Part shown: in pieces, positions 28,124 to 36,085 of the stretch
Layout: every line of letters starts with the position of its first letter
Position numbering within the stretch: position 1 is the first letter of the stretch
From: Gammaproteobacteria bacterium
Lineage (GTDB): Bacteria > Pseudomonadota > Gammaproteobacteria > Legionellales > Legionellaceae
Direction of reading: 5' to 3'
NCBI GenBank assembly: GCA_013289415.1
Contig: JABDAB010000005.1
Coordinates: forward strand, 1 to 60,868
Length of the DNA stretch: 60,868 nucleotides
The notes under the pieces: generated by a model
What the model was told of the DNA's origin: nothing
Database searches by the model: none
What the model saw: the letters and a program-made list of their open reading frames with translations, nothing else
Program-made: the position numbers and the translations under genes

Positions 28124-28896
28124 ATGGGATAGAACGAATCAAGGCATTTTTTGCACAAAACAAAGCGTTTGTTGGCTACCTGACAGCAGGTGATGGTGGA
28201 ATTAAACGAACTCTGGACGCGTCACTGGCATTGATTGAAGGAGGCGTCAATCTGCTTGAAATCGGCATGCCTTTTTCTGATCCGATTGCCGATGGCCCTG
28301 TCATTCAACGTGCTGCCACGCGTGCATTGGAATCTGGAACAACATTACGCGACGTGTTGTGGTTAACTGAACAGATTCGAAAAGTCAGCGATATACCCTT
28401 GGTTTTGTTTAGCTATCTTAATCCGGTGTTATCCACGTTCAACACCTCTTTTTTCTGTGATGCAAAACAGGCTGGCATTGATGGTGTTTTAATTGTGGAT
28501 TGTCCGATTGAAGAGTCGTCGGATATTCATCAACGCTGTCAGGAGCAAGGTATTGCACCCATATACGTGATTACTCCGTCTACACCACTGTCGCGTATTC
28601 GGCAAATTGATCAACATGGTGCGGGTTTTTTGTATTATGCTTGCCGTAAAGGAACCACCGGAGTACGCTCATCTTTACCCCATGATTTTGCAGAAACCAT
28701 GCAACGCATTCAATCCAACGTGCATTTACCTGTGGTCACTGGCTTTGGCATTTCAACCCATGAGGCAGCCAGCGAGGTGTTGCGCTATGCGAATGGAGTT
28801 GTGGTGGGTTCATTGTTCGTGAAAGCGCTAGAAGATGGCATGTCGCCTGATGAGCTGACTCAGTTGGCACGAAACATTAATCCACGCGAGAATTAA
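28120..28896 (+). CDS. trpA: Tryptophan synthase alpha subunit
   Basis: 258 residues. It cleaves indole-glycerol phosphate to indole, which is passed to TrpB. The catalytic residues are E47 (LLEIGMPFSDP) and D58 (IADGP). Phosphate-binding motifs GFLYYACRKGTTGVR and GFGISTHEAA are present. It overlaps trpB (ATGA). The trpR gene begins 2 bases after its stop. Confidence 0.97.
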   Translation: MNGIERIKAFFAQNKAFVGYLTAGDGGIKRTLDASLALIEGGVNLLEIGMPFSDPIADGPVIQRAATRALESGTTLRDVLWLTEQIRKVSDIPLVLFSYLNPVLSTFNTSFFCDAKQAGIDGVLIVDCPIEESSDIHQRCQEQGIAPIYVITPSTPLSRIRQIDQHGAGFLYYACRKGTTGVRSSLPHDFAETMQRIQSNVHLPVVTGFGISTHEAASEVLRYANGVVVGSLFVKALEDGMSPDELTQLARNINPREN

Positions 28897-28898
28897 TT

Positions 28899-29177
28899 AT
28901 GGATCAGGATGGTTGGCATTATTTTTTAAAGTTGTGTATGGGAAGCAGGGATGAAATGATTCTGTCGGAATTATTTGAGTTATTATTAACACCGGAAGAA
29001 AAAACCGGCATGAAAACGCGCTGCCTGATTATCAAGGAGCTAATCCATAAACAAAAAAATCAGCGTCAAATATCAGCGGATTTAAATGTCAGCATTGCAA
29101 AAATAACGCGCGGCTCAAATGAATTAAAAAAGCGATCTCCGGAATTGTTACGTTATTTGCATGATAATTTAACCTAG
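28899..29177 (+). CDS. trpR: Trp operon repressor TrpR
   Basis: 92 residues, slightly shorter than E. coli TrpR. The helix-turn-helix region NQRQISADLNVSIAKITRGS (~53-72) followed by NELKK closely follows the TrpR pattern, and LLLTPEEKTGMKTRCLIIKEL matches the core helices. It should bind tryptophan and repress the operon at the operator-like site 22343-22360. Being the last cistron of the operon it would control its own synthesis. The gap 29178-29476 downstream holds no gene or strong terminator that I can see. Confidence 0.93.
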   Translation: MDQDGWHYFLKLCMGSRDEMILSELFELLLTPEEKTGMKTRCLIIKELIHKQKNQRQISADLNVSIAKITRGSNELKKRSPELLRYLHDNLT

Positions 29178-29476
29178 AGAAAACACAAAACACCAGCAAT
29201 TCCCGCCATTAAAAAATCTCTGGTAAGCAAAGGGTGTTAGACTCATTTGAAAAATAGATTTCGTAAACTATGCACAATAGTTCAGTAAGAACGCCTTCTC
29301 CCATTGATAGGAATGGTTACCCCATGTGAATTGTAAACAGGCCCTAATAACGAAATAACGAACTTTCGGCTTGCATAATTCAAAAAATGAACCACACTTA
29401 ATATTGATGCTATGTAACACGCGATTTAGTAATGCATCAGTTTATATCGAATTCATAACTTTAATTGGAGTAAAAA

Positions 29477-29902
29477 ATGGACAAAGAAGAATTACGTCAA
29501 TATGCTAAAACATTGCAATATACACGTACAATCATCAGCATGGTTACTAAAGAACCAGATTTTGTTGACGAACGAGCCACGTATGCTGCCGGAATACTTG
29601 ACAACCTAACTAATCTATATGGAATGTGTGAAGATTTTGTTGAAGATAAAATGAGCGAAGAGGAAATTAACGAAACAAAAGAACATCTAAATACTGGAGG
29701 GAATAACGAAGGCTTAATTCAAAACTTCAAAGATTCTTGTGAAAAATGTTGTGCAGCAGTAAAAAGAAGCCCTCGTCTTGAGGTCAAACAAAAAGAAGGC
29801 GCAGATATGCATTTTCAAAATACAGTACAATTTTATACCAACATGCTAACAACGTTAACTGATGCAGTCAATTCACACTCTAATAGAAATACGATTAAAT
29901 AG
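29477..29902 (+). CDS. Hypothetical soluble helical protein
   Basis: 141 residues, acidic and helical, with a small cysteine cluster (DSCEKCCAAVK). No signal peptide, membrane segment or recognised domain. TTGGAG lies at good distance before the ATG, which supports translation. It stands alone between the trp operon and the decayed AbiE locus and belongs compositionally to the accessory rather than the core genes. Confidence 0.6.
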   Translation: MDKEELRQYAKTLQYTRTIISMVTKEPDFVDERATYAAGILDNLTNLYGMCEDFVEDKMSEEEINETKEHLNTGGNNEGLIQNFKDSCEKCCAAVKRSPRLEVKQKEGADMHFQNTVQFYTNMLTTLTDAVNSHSNRNTIK

Positions 29903-29991
29903 GTTGAGTTTATTCGTCGCACGCGTCATCCCACTCTTTGCTAAGTTGGTCTAATGATGTCGGGCTGGTCTTTTCACCACGATCGGCCTCT

Positions 29992-30509
29992 TCAAGAGCC
30001 ATGCGCGTTATTGCTAGGATCGCGGGGGTGATACCTGTCTAAGGCGGCGCATATTTTGCCACCATATAAATCAGCAACGGATAATGTTTTAACGCGCATA
30101 AATTTTAAAAATTCATCATGGGCTTTTTCACACAGTTCTTTTTCTTCACAAGGAAACACAGATCCTCTGAGGACAAAATTAGGCTCAATTTTAATCATGG
30201 CATGATTGGTATAAACCTGAAGCTTGGAGATAGAACCATTTTTCATGAACACTGTTTTGACCGTTAAACCTAAGCTCTCTATCAACTGTTTCATTTTTAA
30301 CAGTTCAGCTTCAATATTTGAGAGAAAAACATCACGGCTTTCAACGGGTAAATAAGTCAGATCAATATCAACGCTTAATCTCGGCATATCGTGGACGAAT
30401 AAATTGATTGCTGTGCCGCCTTTAAAGCAAAACAGTTAAACTCATTCAATACAGGTAAGACTTCAAGTAATAGTGCGACCTGATTTTTATAAACTTCTTG
30501 AAAACTCAA
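29992..30509 (-). pseudogene. abiEii: AbiEii/AbiGii-type nucleotidyltransferase toxin, frameshifted and truncated
   Basis: The frame starts at a TTG (30509) with GGAG upstream and reads LSFQEVYKN...FNCFALK. A one-base loss in the A-run at about 30421-30424 then breaks it. In the shifted frame the family motif continues as KGGTAINLFVHDMPRLSVDIDLTY, i.e. the GG-T nucleotidyltransferase motif and the D-x-D of SVDIDL. The distal part reads VADLYGGKICAALDRYHPRD and then ends abruptly in PSNNAHGS instead of the expected helical C-terminal half, so the gene is also deleted 3'. Another frame next to the junction reads an unrelated acidic tail (TSLDQLSKEWDDACDE). The AbiE toxin is therefore almost certainly inactive. 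Confidence 0.85.
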
Positions 30510-30513
30510 CGTA

Positions 30514-31278
30514 TCACTCCTTTATTTCAGGTAAGGACAGTTTATATTTAGGAAAGTATTTGCCTCCGTTACCTAGTACCCGTTTGCCTGTTCCTAAGTC
30601 TATTTTTGTTATATCCAAGCTGGAAAACCAAGGATGATTAAATTGCTCACTCAAATGCAAAAAAAGCCGCTTTACTTTAATTGAATGACAATCTTCGAGT
30701 AATGCTTGAATTACTTTAGGTCTCAATTGGGTTAAGTTTTCTATCAAATGAGTTATTTCACTTAACGATTGATGCTGAGGGTATAAATAAAGTAATTCCA
30801 GTGCAGCTCTTTCAGGGCTTGAGATTTTTAAATTTATTCCATTGATAGGGCGTTCTACTAAACCTTGCTCATCAGAAAATAATGATGATTTGTATATCTC
30901 AAATTCCGCGTCCCACACATTGGCTAATAGCCATTTCGGTATTTTGGTGGTTGTAGGTGCAAATAACATGATCTGTTGTATGCCTTGCATGGGTACAAAA
31001 TGTCCCAGTCCCAGTAAATGTAAGGCAGTCTTGCTTCCTACATGTATGGGGGCAGCTAACTGCGTTTGCAGTGCATTGATTGCACCAGCCCAAGAAACAT
31101 GATCACCTGCTTTCTTGTAGGCATTGGTTCCAAGCTTTTCTAATAATCCTGAATGGACATACCACCACGCTAGCTTAGAAGATACACCTTGCTCTTCAAG
31201 CCATGCGCCAGTTAGTACCACTCCAGAGGGTGCTGTAACCATGAAATGGTTTATTTTTGATTCGTTATTTCTAGTCAT
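30514..31278 (-). CDS. abiEi: AbiEi-family antitoxin (type IV toxin-antitoxin)
   Basis: 254 residues from the ATG at 31278; an upstream TTG at 31308 is less likely. An N-terminal winged helix (residues ~10-60: GVVLTGAWLEEQGVSSKLAW then GLLEKLGTNAYKK) is followed by the AbiEi C-terminal antitoxin domain (GSKTALHLLGLGHF, SSPERAALELLYL). The frame is intact. It lies directly upstream of, and would be coupled to, the broken abiEii. AbiEi proteins are known to repress their own promoter through inverted repeats; a strong palindrome is centred on the start codon (31265-31289). Confidence 0.87.
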   Translation of the reverse strand: MTRNNESKINHFMVTAPSGVVLTGAWLEEQGVSSKLAWWYVHSGLLEKLGTNAYKKAGDHVSWAGAINALQTQLAAPIHVGSKTALHLLGLGHFVPMQGIQQIMLFAPTTTKIPKWLLANVWDAEFEIYKSSLFSDEQGLVERPINGINLKISSPERAALELLYLYPQHQSLSEITHLIENLTQLRPKVIQALLEDCHSIKVKRLFLHLSEQFNHPWFSSLDITKIDLGTGKRVLGNGGKYFPKYKLSLPEIKE

Positions 31279-31289
31279 ACTAGAAATAA
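31265..31289 (-). promoter_or_regulatory. 25-bp palindrome centred on the abiEi start codon
   Basis: TTATTTCTAGT, the three bases CAT (the abiEi ATG on the minus strand), then ACTAGAAATAA. The 11-bp arms are perfect. A related half-site ACTAGAATA begins at 31340. The site is a plausible autorepressor operator for AbiEi, but its position over the start codon would also form an mRNA hairpin sequestering the start. Confidence 0.6.
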
Positions 31290-31365
31290 TAGCACATATA
31301 TAAACCAAAGTTTATCTTAATGGAAAACATTCGAGGATTACTAGAATATTTAGTGAAATTTCAAA

Positions 31366-31411
31366 CTAAAAAGAAAACCCGCTCGTGCATTTTTCAATGT
31401 AGAGGAACGGG
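31366..31411 (-). terminator. Hairpin with T-run on the minus strand upstream of abiEi
   Basis: On the minus strand CCCGTTC...CATT, loop GAAA, AATG...GAGCGGG is followed by TTTTCTTTTT (31377 downward). It has the form of an intrinsic terminator, or of a very short RNA gene, because a -10-like TATATTATACT lies just before it at about 31420-31432. It lies between the orphan RNA at 31528-31590 and abiEi. Confidence 0.55.
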
Positions 31412-31527
31412 CCGTATTCTGTTTAGTATAATATAGTTTCAAGCAATGGTTCTACCACTACACCATACGATTATTGATTGCCATGTATTGTGGATCGTTG
31501 TTTTTTGTATCATAAAAACGAGTATGG

Positions 31528-31590
31528 ATATAAAAACCCGCACGATTTGAGCTTTTAACAGTGGTTAAGGGAAGCTTGGCGAGTGTGTTA
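31528..31590 (-). ncRNA. Orphan abiF-like structured small RNA (copy B)
   Basis: On the minus strand a -10 TATAAT (31597-31602) precedes a ~63-base unit. The outer stem is CTCGC/GCGGG, an inner stem is AGCTT/AAGCT, and a distal hairpin is TTAAC-cact-GTTAA; the unit ends in GCGGGTTTTT. It matches the RNA upstream of the Abi_2 gene at 45262-45326 along its length. The distal stem differs by a compensatory change (TTAAC/GTTAA against TTGAC/GTCAA). No Abi_2 gene follows it here; the next gene downstream is abiEi. I relate it to the described abiF RNA motif from context and memory, not from a covariance-model search. No other gene is visible in 31279-31847. Confidence 0.65.
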
Positions 31591-31847
31591 CTAGTGATTA
31601 TAGTCAAATGCCAGATGTTGTGCAAAATAAATGTGTGATCCTGTTGGGTTAATATTAGATTGGAATTAATGATTATTTGATTTTTTTATAAGGGTGTTGG
31701 CTATATACATCAGAGGGTAAAAAAGTGCGGCGATTATCTGAAAATAGATGTGACAACATATAGCGTTATAGGTATTGAAATACATGAGTGTTGCAGATTA
31801 AACTACCGACGCAGCAACACTCCAACCAAATCAAAAAGGATATCATT

Positions 31848-32483
31848 ATGAAGAACAGGCTTAAGCCAAACGATGGATCATTGCAGCTTGATCAAAACTA
31901 CAAACATTTTTTGAGCGGGATCAAGGAACGACTACAGACAGCCCAAATCAGAGCAGCACTCGCCGCCAATAGTGAGTTAATTCAATTTTATTGGGAGCTG
32001 GGCACCGATTTAATCGAAAAACAAAAAAGCCATCAATGGGGCTCAGGCTTTTTAGAGCAATTTTCCCATGATATGCGGCAGGCATTCCCTGAAATGCAGG
32101 GTTTTTCTATAACCAATCTCAAACGTATGCGGATATTTGCCCAGGAATATCCTGCTTTTGAAATTGGTGCACGGGCTGTGCACCAATTACCTTGGGGGCA
32201 TATTGTCGTTCTTTTGCATAAAATAAAAGATCAAAATCAACGTGATTGGTACGCAGAGCAAACCATTAAAAACGGCTGGGCCCGTTCTGTTTTAGAGATG
32301 CAAATCGAAAGCGATTTGTATGATCGACAAGCTGAATCAGACAAGAAAATCAATAATTTTCATAAGCATCTACCTGCCCTACAATCTGATTTAGCCAATG
32401 AAATGTTGAAAGATCCATACAACTTTGACTTTCTAACAATTCAAGGCAAGGATTGGCAGCTTTACATAATGATGGGTTATTGA
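31848..32483 (+). pseudogene. Truncated DUF1016 (YhcG-type) N-terminal domain
   Basis: The start ATG at 31848 follows AAAAGGAT. About 200 residues match the N-terminal half of DUF1016 proteins (YKHFLSGIKERLQTAQIRAA, IQFYWELGTDLIEKQ, GFLEQFSHDMRQAFPEM, GFSITNLKRMRIFAQEY, LPWGHIVVLLHKIKD). The C-terminal PDDEXK nuclease domain that normally follows DPYNFDFL is absent. At about 32448 the sequence passes into an unrelated DUF927 fragment and reads to a stop at 32483. Probably non-functional. Confidence 0.8.
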
Positions 32484-33147
32484 TTTTAGATGAGTTAAGT
32501 CAAATTGATCCTAAAGAAGCGGGTGAAGCAGCGTATTTATTCGCAAATGGCCAAGGAAAAACACGCGCAACTCGACATGGTACCGCCAAGCAGTCCATGC
32601 GTTGGTCTTTGTTTTTTTATCAGCAGGCGAAGAGTCGTTAACAGCACTGATGGCAAGAGCAGGTCAAAGAGCTAACGCAGGGCAAGAAATACGTCTTGCT
32701 GATATTGAAGCAGATGCTGGTTGTAATATGGGGATTTTTGAAAAATTACATCATCATGAGACACCAGCGGCATTTGCGTTGACTTTAAAAGAGGTATCAA
32801 GCCGATATTATGGCGCTGTTGGCTTAGCTTGGTTACGTCATATTGTTGCTAATCAACATGCAATTCATGGGGTGATTACAAAAGAAATTGAATCGTTTTT
32901 AAAGTGTGTTGTTATTCCAAATGGCTCAGGTCAAATGCTAAGAGTTGCAAGACGATTTGCATTGGTCGCAGCTACTGGAGAGCTTGCAACGCAATATGGA
33001 TTAACGGGATGGCTTCAAGGTGAATCTTTTCGTGCAGCTTATGAGTGTTTCAAAACGTGGTTATTTGCATTTGGTTGGCAAGGTAATCGAGAAGATCGAG
33101 CCATTTTATCTCAGGTGCGTTCGTTAGCAGAAGTCCGCCTGAATTAA
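32449..33147 (+). pseudogene. DUF927-family fragment, frameshifted
   Basis: The internal part of a DUF927 protein (helicase-like family found on plasmids and islands) can be read as LHNDGLLILDELSQIDP, EAAYLFANGQGKTRATRHG, MRWSLFF, then after a -1 slip in the T7 run at 32612-32618 SAGEESLTALMARAGQ, KEVSSRYYGAVGLAWLRH and GWLQGESFRAAYECFKTW. Eight T residues would restore the frame. The N-terminus is missing at the DUF1016 junction and the C-terminus ends at the junction with the next fragment. Clearly a relic. Confidence 0.8.
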
Positions 33148-33449
33148 TAGAGTAAACGGGTAGAGGATGACCAGCTTCAACGCATCCATCAATGATCAAC
33201 CGAATTCCGCGACCCCATGACTCAAATAACTTATGATAATACAGAACATTAGCAATTCTTCGATTGCGGGGAATTGATTGATTTAACTCGCCAAGCTCAT
33301 CTATCGATAGACCTAGTGGCAGTAAGCCATAGCTCCATATTTCGATCCGATCGTCATAAATTGCAAAACTGACACTACCCCCAGTATAGCTGTATTCCCT
33401 GTTGTGATTCACCTTGCGCTGCGAGTATTTGAATTTGATTAATATCCAT
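33120..33449 (-). pseudogene. AlbA/Schlafen-type ATP-binding protein, internally deleted
   Basis: The start is intact: ATG 33449 with AAGGTG upstream reads MDINQIQILAAQGES, the typical N-terminus of AlbA_2/Schlafen proteins. The sequence then jumps, out of frame, to the C-terminal ATP-binding region (NREYSYTGGSVSFAIYDDRI, SIPRNRRIANVLYY, FESWGRGIRLIIDGCVEAGHPLP). About the middle two thirds of the gene is missing, and the 3' end stops at the DUF927 fragment. Confidence 0.78.
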
Positions 33450-33469
33450 GCACCTTCGTCCTATTATAA

Positions 33470-34180
33470 TTATTCATGCTCTAGTTCATTTTGCGCTTTT
33501 TGCAAGGCTTTTTCTGTCACCAATAACCCTTGGCGCTCGTATCTCTTTCTTGCTCGACTGAATTTTACGACAACCACTGATTGACTAGAATATTTCTTGG
33601 TTCTACGTGTCAATAATGCATTGCCAGCAGGAAGAAAGACTAAGTCTTTATAAACTGTGCAAGAAATGCAATATGGATTATCCTCATCCATCATCAAAAA
33701 ACTGCCTTTAGCCATGTCTTTCTTGCACTGGCTGCATTTTGATTCACTGGCAATAATATAGACAACCGGCTCATTCGATTTTTCAATTTTATCAACCAAA
33801 CGTTGTTGTTTTTGTTCAGTTAGGATTGGAGAAATATAATGGGTGCGATAACAGGTCTCACTCGTCTCATTACCGCTCTTACTAAATCGTAAGTGAATGG
33901 TTCGTGAACATGCTTTTTGAACATAGGCTGTTTCTCGTGGTAGCAACCCTTGTGTTTGGGCCCACTGGCGGAAACACTTCATCGTAAAGCTTAATTTACT
34001 AAGATTTACTTGTAACCGTTCCTCCAAATAAGAAAATCGCCCACGTCGCCAATCTTCTAAAATATTGAGAGATAAGTAGCCTAGTCCAAGCAAAATATCG
34101 ATGCTTGAAACATACTGCTTATCATGTAAAACTTGACTCGCAACTTTAATCACTTTTTTAGATAATTCTTCGCGATTCAT
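33470..34180 (-). CDS. DUF2293-like protein with a zinc-ribbon
   Basis: 236 residues from the ATG at 34180 (MNREELSKKV, AGGTG upstream). A central four-cysteine zinc-ribbon-like motif (CSQCKKDMAKGS...YCISC, ~150-175) is followed by a C-terminal segment resembling DUF2293 (VVVKFSRARKRYERQGLLV). The function of this family is not known to me. Unlike its neighbours in 30-33.4 kb the frame is intact. Its C-terminal end lies 21 bases from the start of the broken AlbA-type gene. Confidence 0.65.
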   Translation of the reverse strand: MNREELSKKVIKVASQVLHDKQYVSSIDILLGLGYLSLNILEDWRRGRFSYLEERLQVNLSKLSFTMKCFRQWAQTQGLLPRETAYVQKACSRTIHLRFSKSGNETSETCYRTHYISPILTEQKQQRLVDKIEKSNEPVVYIIASESKCSQCKKDMAKGSFLMMDEDNPYCISCTVYKDLVFLPAGNALLTRRTKKYSSQSVVVVKFSRARKRYERQGLLVTEKALQKAQNELEHE

Positions 34181-34186
34181 AGGCAC

Positions 34187-34729
34187 ACCTGATTGATAGA
34201 GACAGATAATATCAAAATCCTATTTCTCTGTCACATGTGCACAACACCAAAAGGCAGTGCGCTGGGTAAAAACCAACAACCAAGATAGGCAATACAAGGT
34301 CCTATCAATAAATACACAAAATGACTATAAAAACAAAGATCACACACACCTTTCGTCACCTATGTGCGTGACTGTAATCTATTGATTATTAAGGTAATAA
34401 ATGAATAATTCTAGAAAAAACAGTAAAAAATACGTGATGAAGCGATGATGAGGCGTGTGATGAACAGCAATATCTTGTTTATTAAAGGCTTTTTAACTAT
34501 TGCTCATCGGATGATTCATCACGACTTCATCGTGATGAAGTTACCGTTAGGTTAACCAAAAATCAAATGACACTGACCCCATCGATTCTTTGCTTTGTCC
34601 TCAACAACTATTATCCCCTCAGTTATTAAGCCACGAACCTGAATATGCTAATCTAATCGCATTTCAAATTTAGCTTAGCAAGCGCTTGCTTCGACTAATT
34701 AGGAAAGATGCAACAGATAACGTAGAGTC
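34187..34729. other. Non-coding gap with GATGA-rich inverted repeats
   Basis: I find no supported gene. Around 34434-34545 short GATGA/TCATC motifs recur in both orientations. They include an inverted pair TTCATCACG-acttcat-CGTGATGAA near 34520-34545 and a looser long-range complementarity between 34437-34472 and 34495-34535. A REP-like scrap, TGACACTGACCCCAT, lies near 34567. These look like degraded repeat or mobile-element debris. Confidence 0.4.
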
Positions 34730-35142
34730 TTAATCATCGGAAGATGAGCCGCCACAAGATGGGCCACTATCATAAGAAGAGCCACTATCGTAAGATGAAT
34801 CATGGCTAGATGAATCGTAGCTATCTGATGAATGAGACGAGTGACTACTTGTTGCACCACTCGAATATCCAGAGTTTTGTTTAGACTCGCCGCCTAGGGA
34901 ATCAGGCTTTCCTCTTAGTGGGTTGCTATCCGTAAGGGTGTCAAATATCAAATAATTTCGATAAAGCTCTTTTCTTCGTCTTTCTTCATTAGCCAGGGAA
35001 TAGTCGTCTATTTCGCCGCTGCTTGTCGTATAAGAATATGAGGCAGTTTAATAAGACCACACCATTGTGAAACTAGAGTAGAACATTGTCGAAGAAGTGG
35101 GTTAGATGCAAATAAATTTAGTCTTTTTACACTGCTTAACAT
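34730..35142 (-). pseudogene. Ser/Asp-rich low-complexity protein split by a frameshift
   Basis: A well-started frame begins at ATG 35142 (AAGGAG upstream). It reads MLSSVKRLNLFASNPLLRQ and onward for 44 residues to a TAG at 35008. In a second frame the sequence from about 35045 continues openly as SGEIDDYSLANEERRRKELY, then LIFDTLTDSNPL, and ends in a Ser/Asp/Tyr-rich tail (SSHSSHSSDSYDSSS...) at 34730. Joining both with a one-base shift near 35045 gives one protein of about 135 residues. The basic, Ser/Leu-rich, acid-free N-terminus resembles a mitochondrial presequence. Either a recent frameshift pseudogene or a sequencing indel. Confidence 0.55.
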
Positions 35143-35191
35143 GGCGCTTACTCCTTTACAGCATTATTAATTCTTGTAACTACTTGATTTT

Positions 35192-35232
35192 TGGTGAGCC
35201 TACTAGGACTTGAGCCCAGGACTAACGGATTA
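35192..35232 (-). other. 3' tRNA fragment with CCA (possible second attachment-site scar)
   Basis: On the minus strand the sequence reads AATCC-GTTAGTC, then a complete T-arm (CTGGG, loop CTCAAGT, CCTAG), acceptor strand TAGGCTC, discriminator A and CCA. The 5' half of a tRNA is absent. It is not the tRNA-Asn fragment found 100 bases away. Such 3' halves are left by tRNA-targeting integrative elements. Confidence 0.5.
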
Positions 35233-35337
35233 TAAATTTAAAAAACGATCTTACAGCGTTTTATCTCAAACTTCGACATATATTCGACACAGAAAAGTTA
35301 ACATTTAGTTAAAATATCGTAAACACGTTGCTGTATG

Positions 35338-35384
35338 TGGCTCCCCGGGACGGGCTCGAACCGCCGACCTAATGATTAACAGTC
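35338..35384. repeat. Left attachment site (duplicate of the tRNA-Asn 3' part)
   Basis: Begins TGGCTCCCCGGGACGGGC and ends TTAACAGTC, identical over 47 bases to 46817-46863. Beyond 35384 the sequence diverges from the tRNA, so only the 3' half plus anticodon is duplicated. This marks the integrase core crossover region. Confidence 0.88.
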
Positions 35385-35488
35385 CTATGCGACTGATATT
35401 CCACAACACGTAACAACAAATAAAAATAATATAATCAATCTGTTATTGATATTTTTGTATTGTCATCTATTGTGGGTTTTGGCTATAT

Positions 35489-35520
35489 GTTATCTCTGAT
35501 TGCCCCACCAGTGCCCCATG
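35489..35520 (+). repeat. 32-bp inner end repeat with doubled TGCCCCA (left copy)
   Basis: Contains TGCCCCACCAGTGCCCCATG, i.e. TGCCCCA twice with an 11-base period. Thirty of 32 bases match the copy at 46739-46770, in the same orientation, just inside the right end. Candidate arm-type binding site of the integrase; alternatively the trace of a second insertion. The stretch 35385-35614 otherwise shows no gene. Confidence 0.6.
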
Positions 35521-35614
35521 GAAGATATCATGTGCTGATTGTGAAAATACTATTTATGAAACCTGCTATTGCTGTGATAATTGCTCTTACTCAATCAGAT
35601 GCCAGAGGGAACCT

Positions 35615-36076
35615 ATGCAACGGCAGCAAGTGGAACACATTAACGAAATGAAACCAAAGGGTATGGCCATTGATCAGCAAGACAAATTTACCCAGCATTT
35701 AATTCAGGAAAGCACGTTAGCAAGCAATAATTTCAGATGCGAACACTTTGATCTGGAAAGTGCGAAGCAAAAGACCGTTGAGGGGTTGACCGCTCTTGGT
35801 GCAACGAATGGCCTTCAAGCTATGTTGGCCGCACAGATGTTGTCTATTCATCAGCTACAGCAAAAATCCATGACGTTTGCTAATGCTGTTGATGACCTTA
35901 AATTAAAGCAATACTACACCAATTCGGCTTTAAAATTATCTAACTGTTTTGTTCAACAAGCTAATATGCTGGCTAAATTACAGGGGATTGGCGGTCAAAA
36001 AATCATTGTTGAACGTGTAGATGTTCATCAAGGTGGTCAAGCTATTGTCGGAAACGTACAAGGGGCTGGGCGATAA
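35615..36076 (+). CDS. Mobile-element protein with C-terminal VHQGGQAIVGNV motif
   Basis: 153 residues; AGGGAA precedes the ATG. The helical body carries KQKTVEGLTALGATNGLQAM and QQANMLAKLQGIG. The C-terminus VERVDVHQGGQAIVGNVQGA is a signature of small proteins found on prophages and genomic islands, typically followed by the HGG-motif protein encoded next (10 bases downstream here). Its role is unknown. First gene at the left end of the element. Confidence 0.75.
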   Translation: MQRQQVEHINEMKPKGMAIDQQDKFTQHLIQESTLASNNFRCEHFDLESAKQKTVEGLTALGATNGLQAMLAAQMLSIHQLQQKSMTFANAVDDLKLKQYYTNSALKLSNCFVQQANMLAKLQGIGGQKIIVERVDVHQGGQAIVGNVQGAGR

Positions 36077-36085
36077 GGTGAAAAA

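Noticed and set aside
31444..31469. Minus-strand GGTGTAGTGGTAGAACC resembling a tRNA-Gly D-arm with a 5-base deletion
   Set aside because: No anticodon arm, T-arm or acceptor stem follows. Too short and degenerate to call a tRNA or attachment scar.
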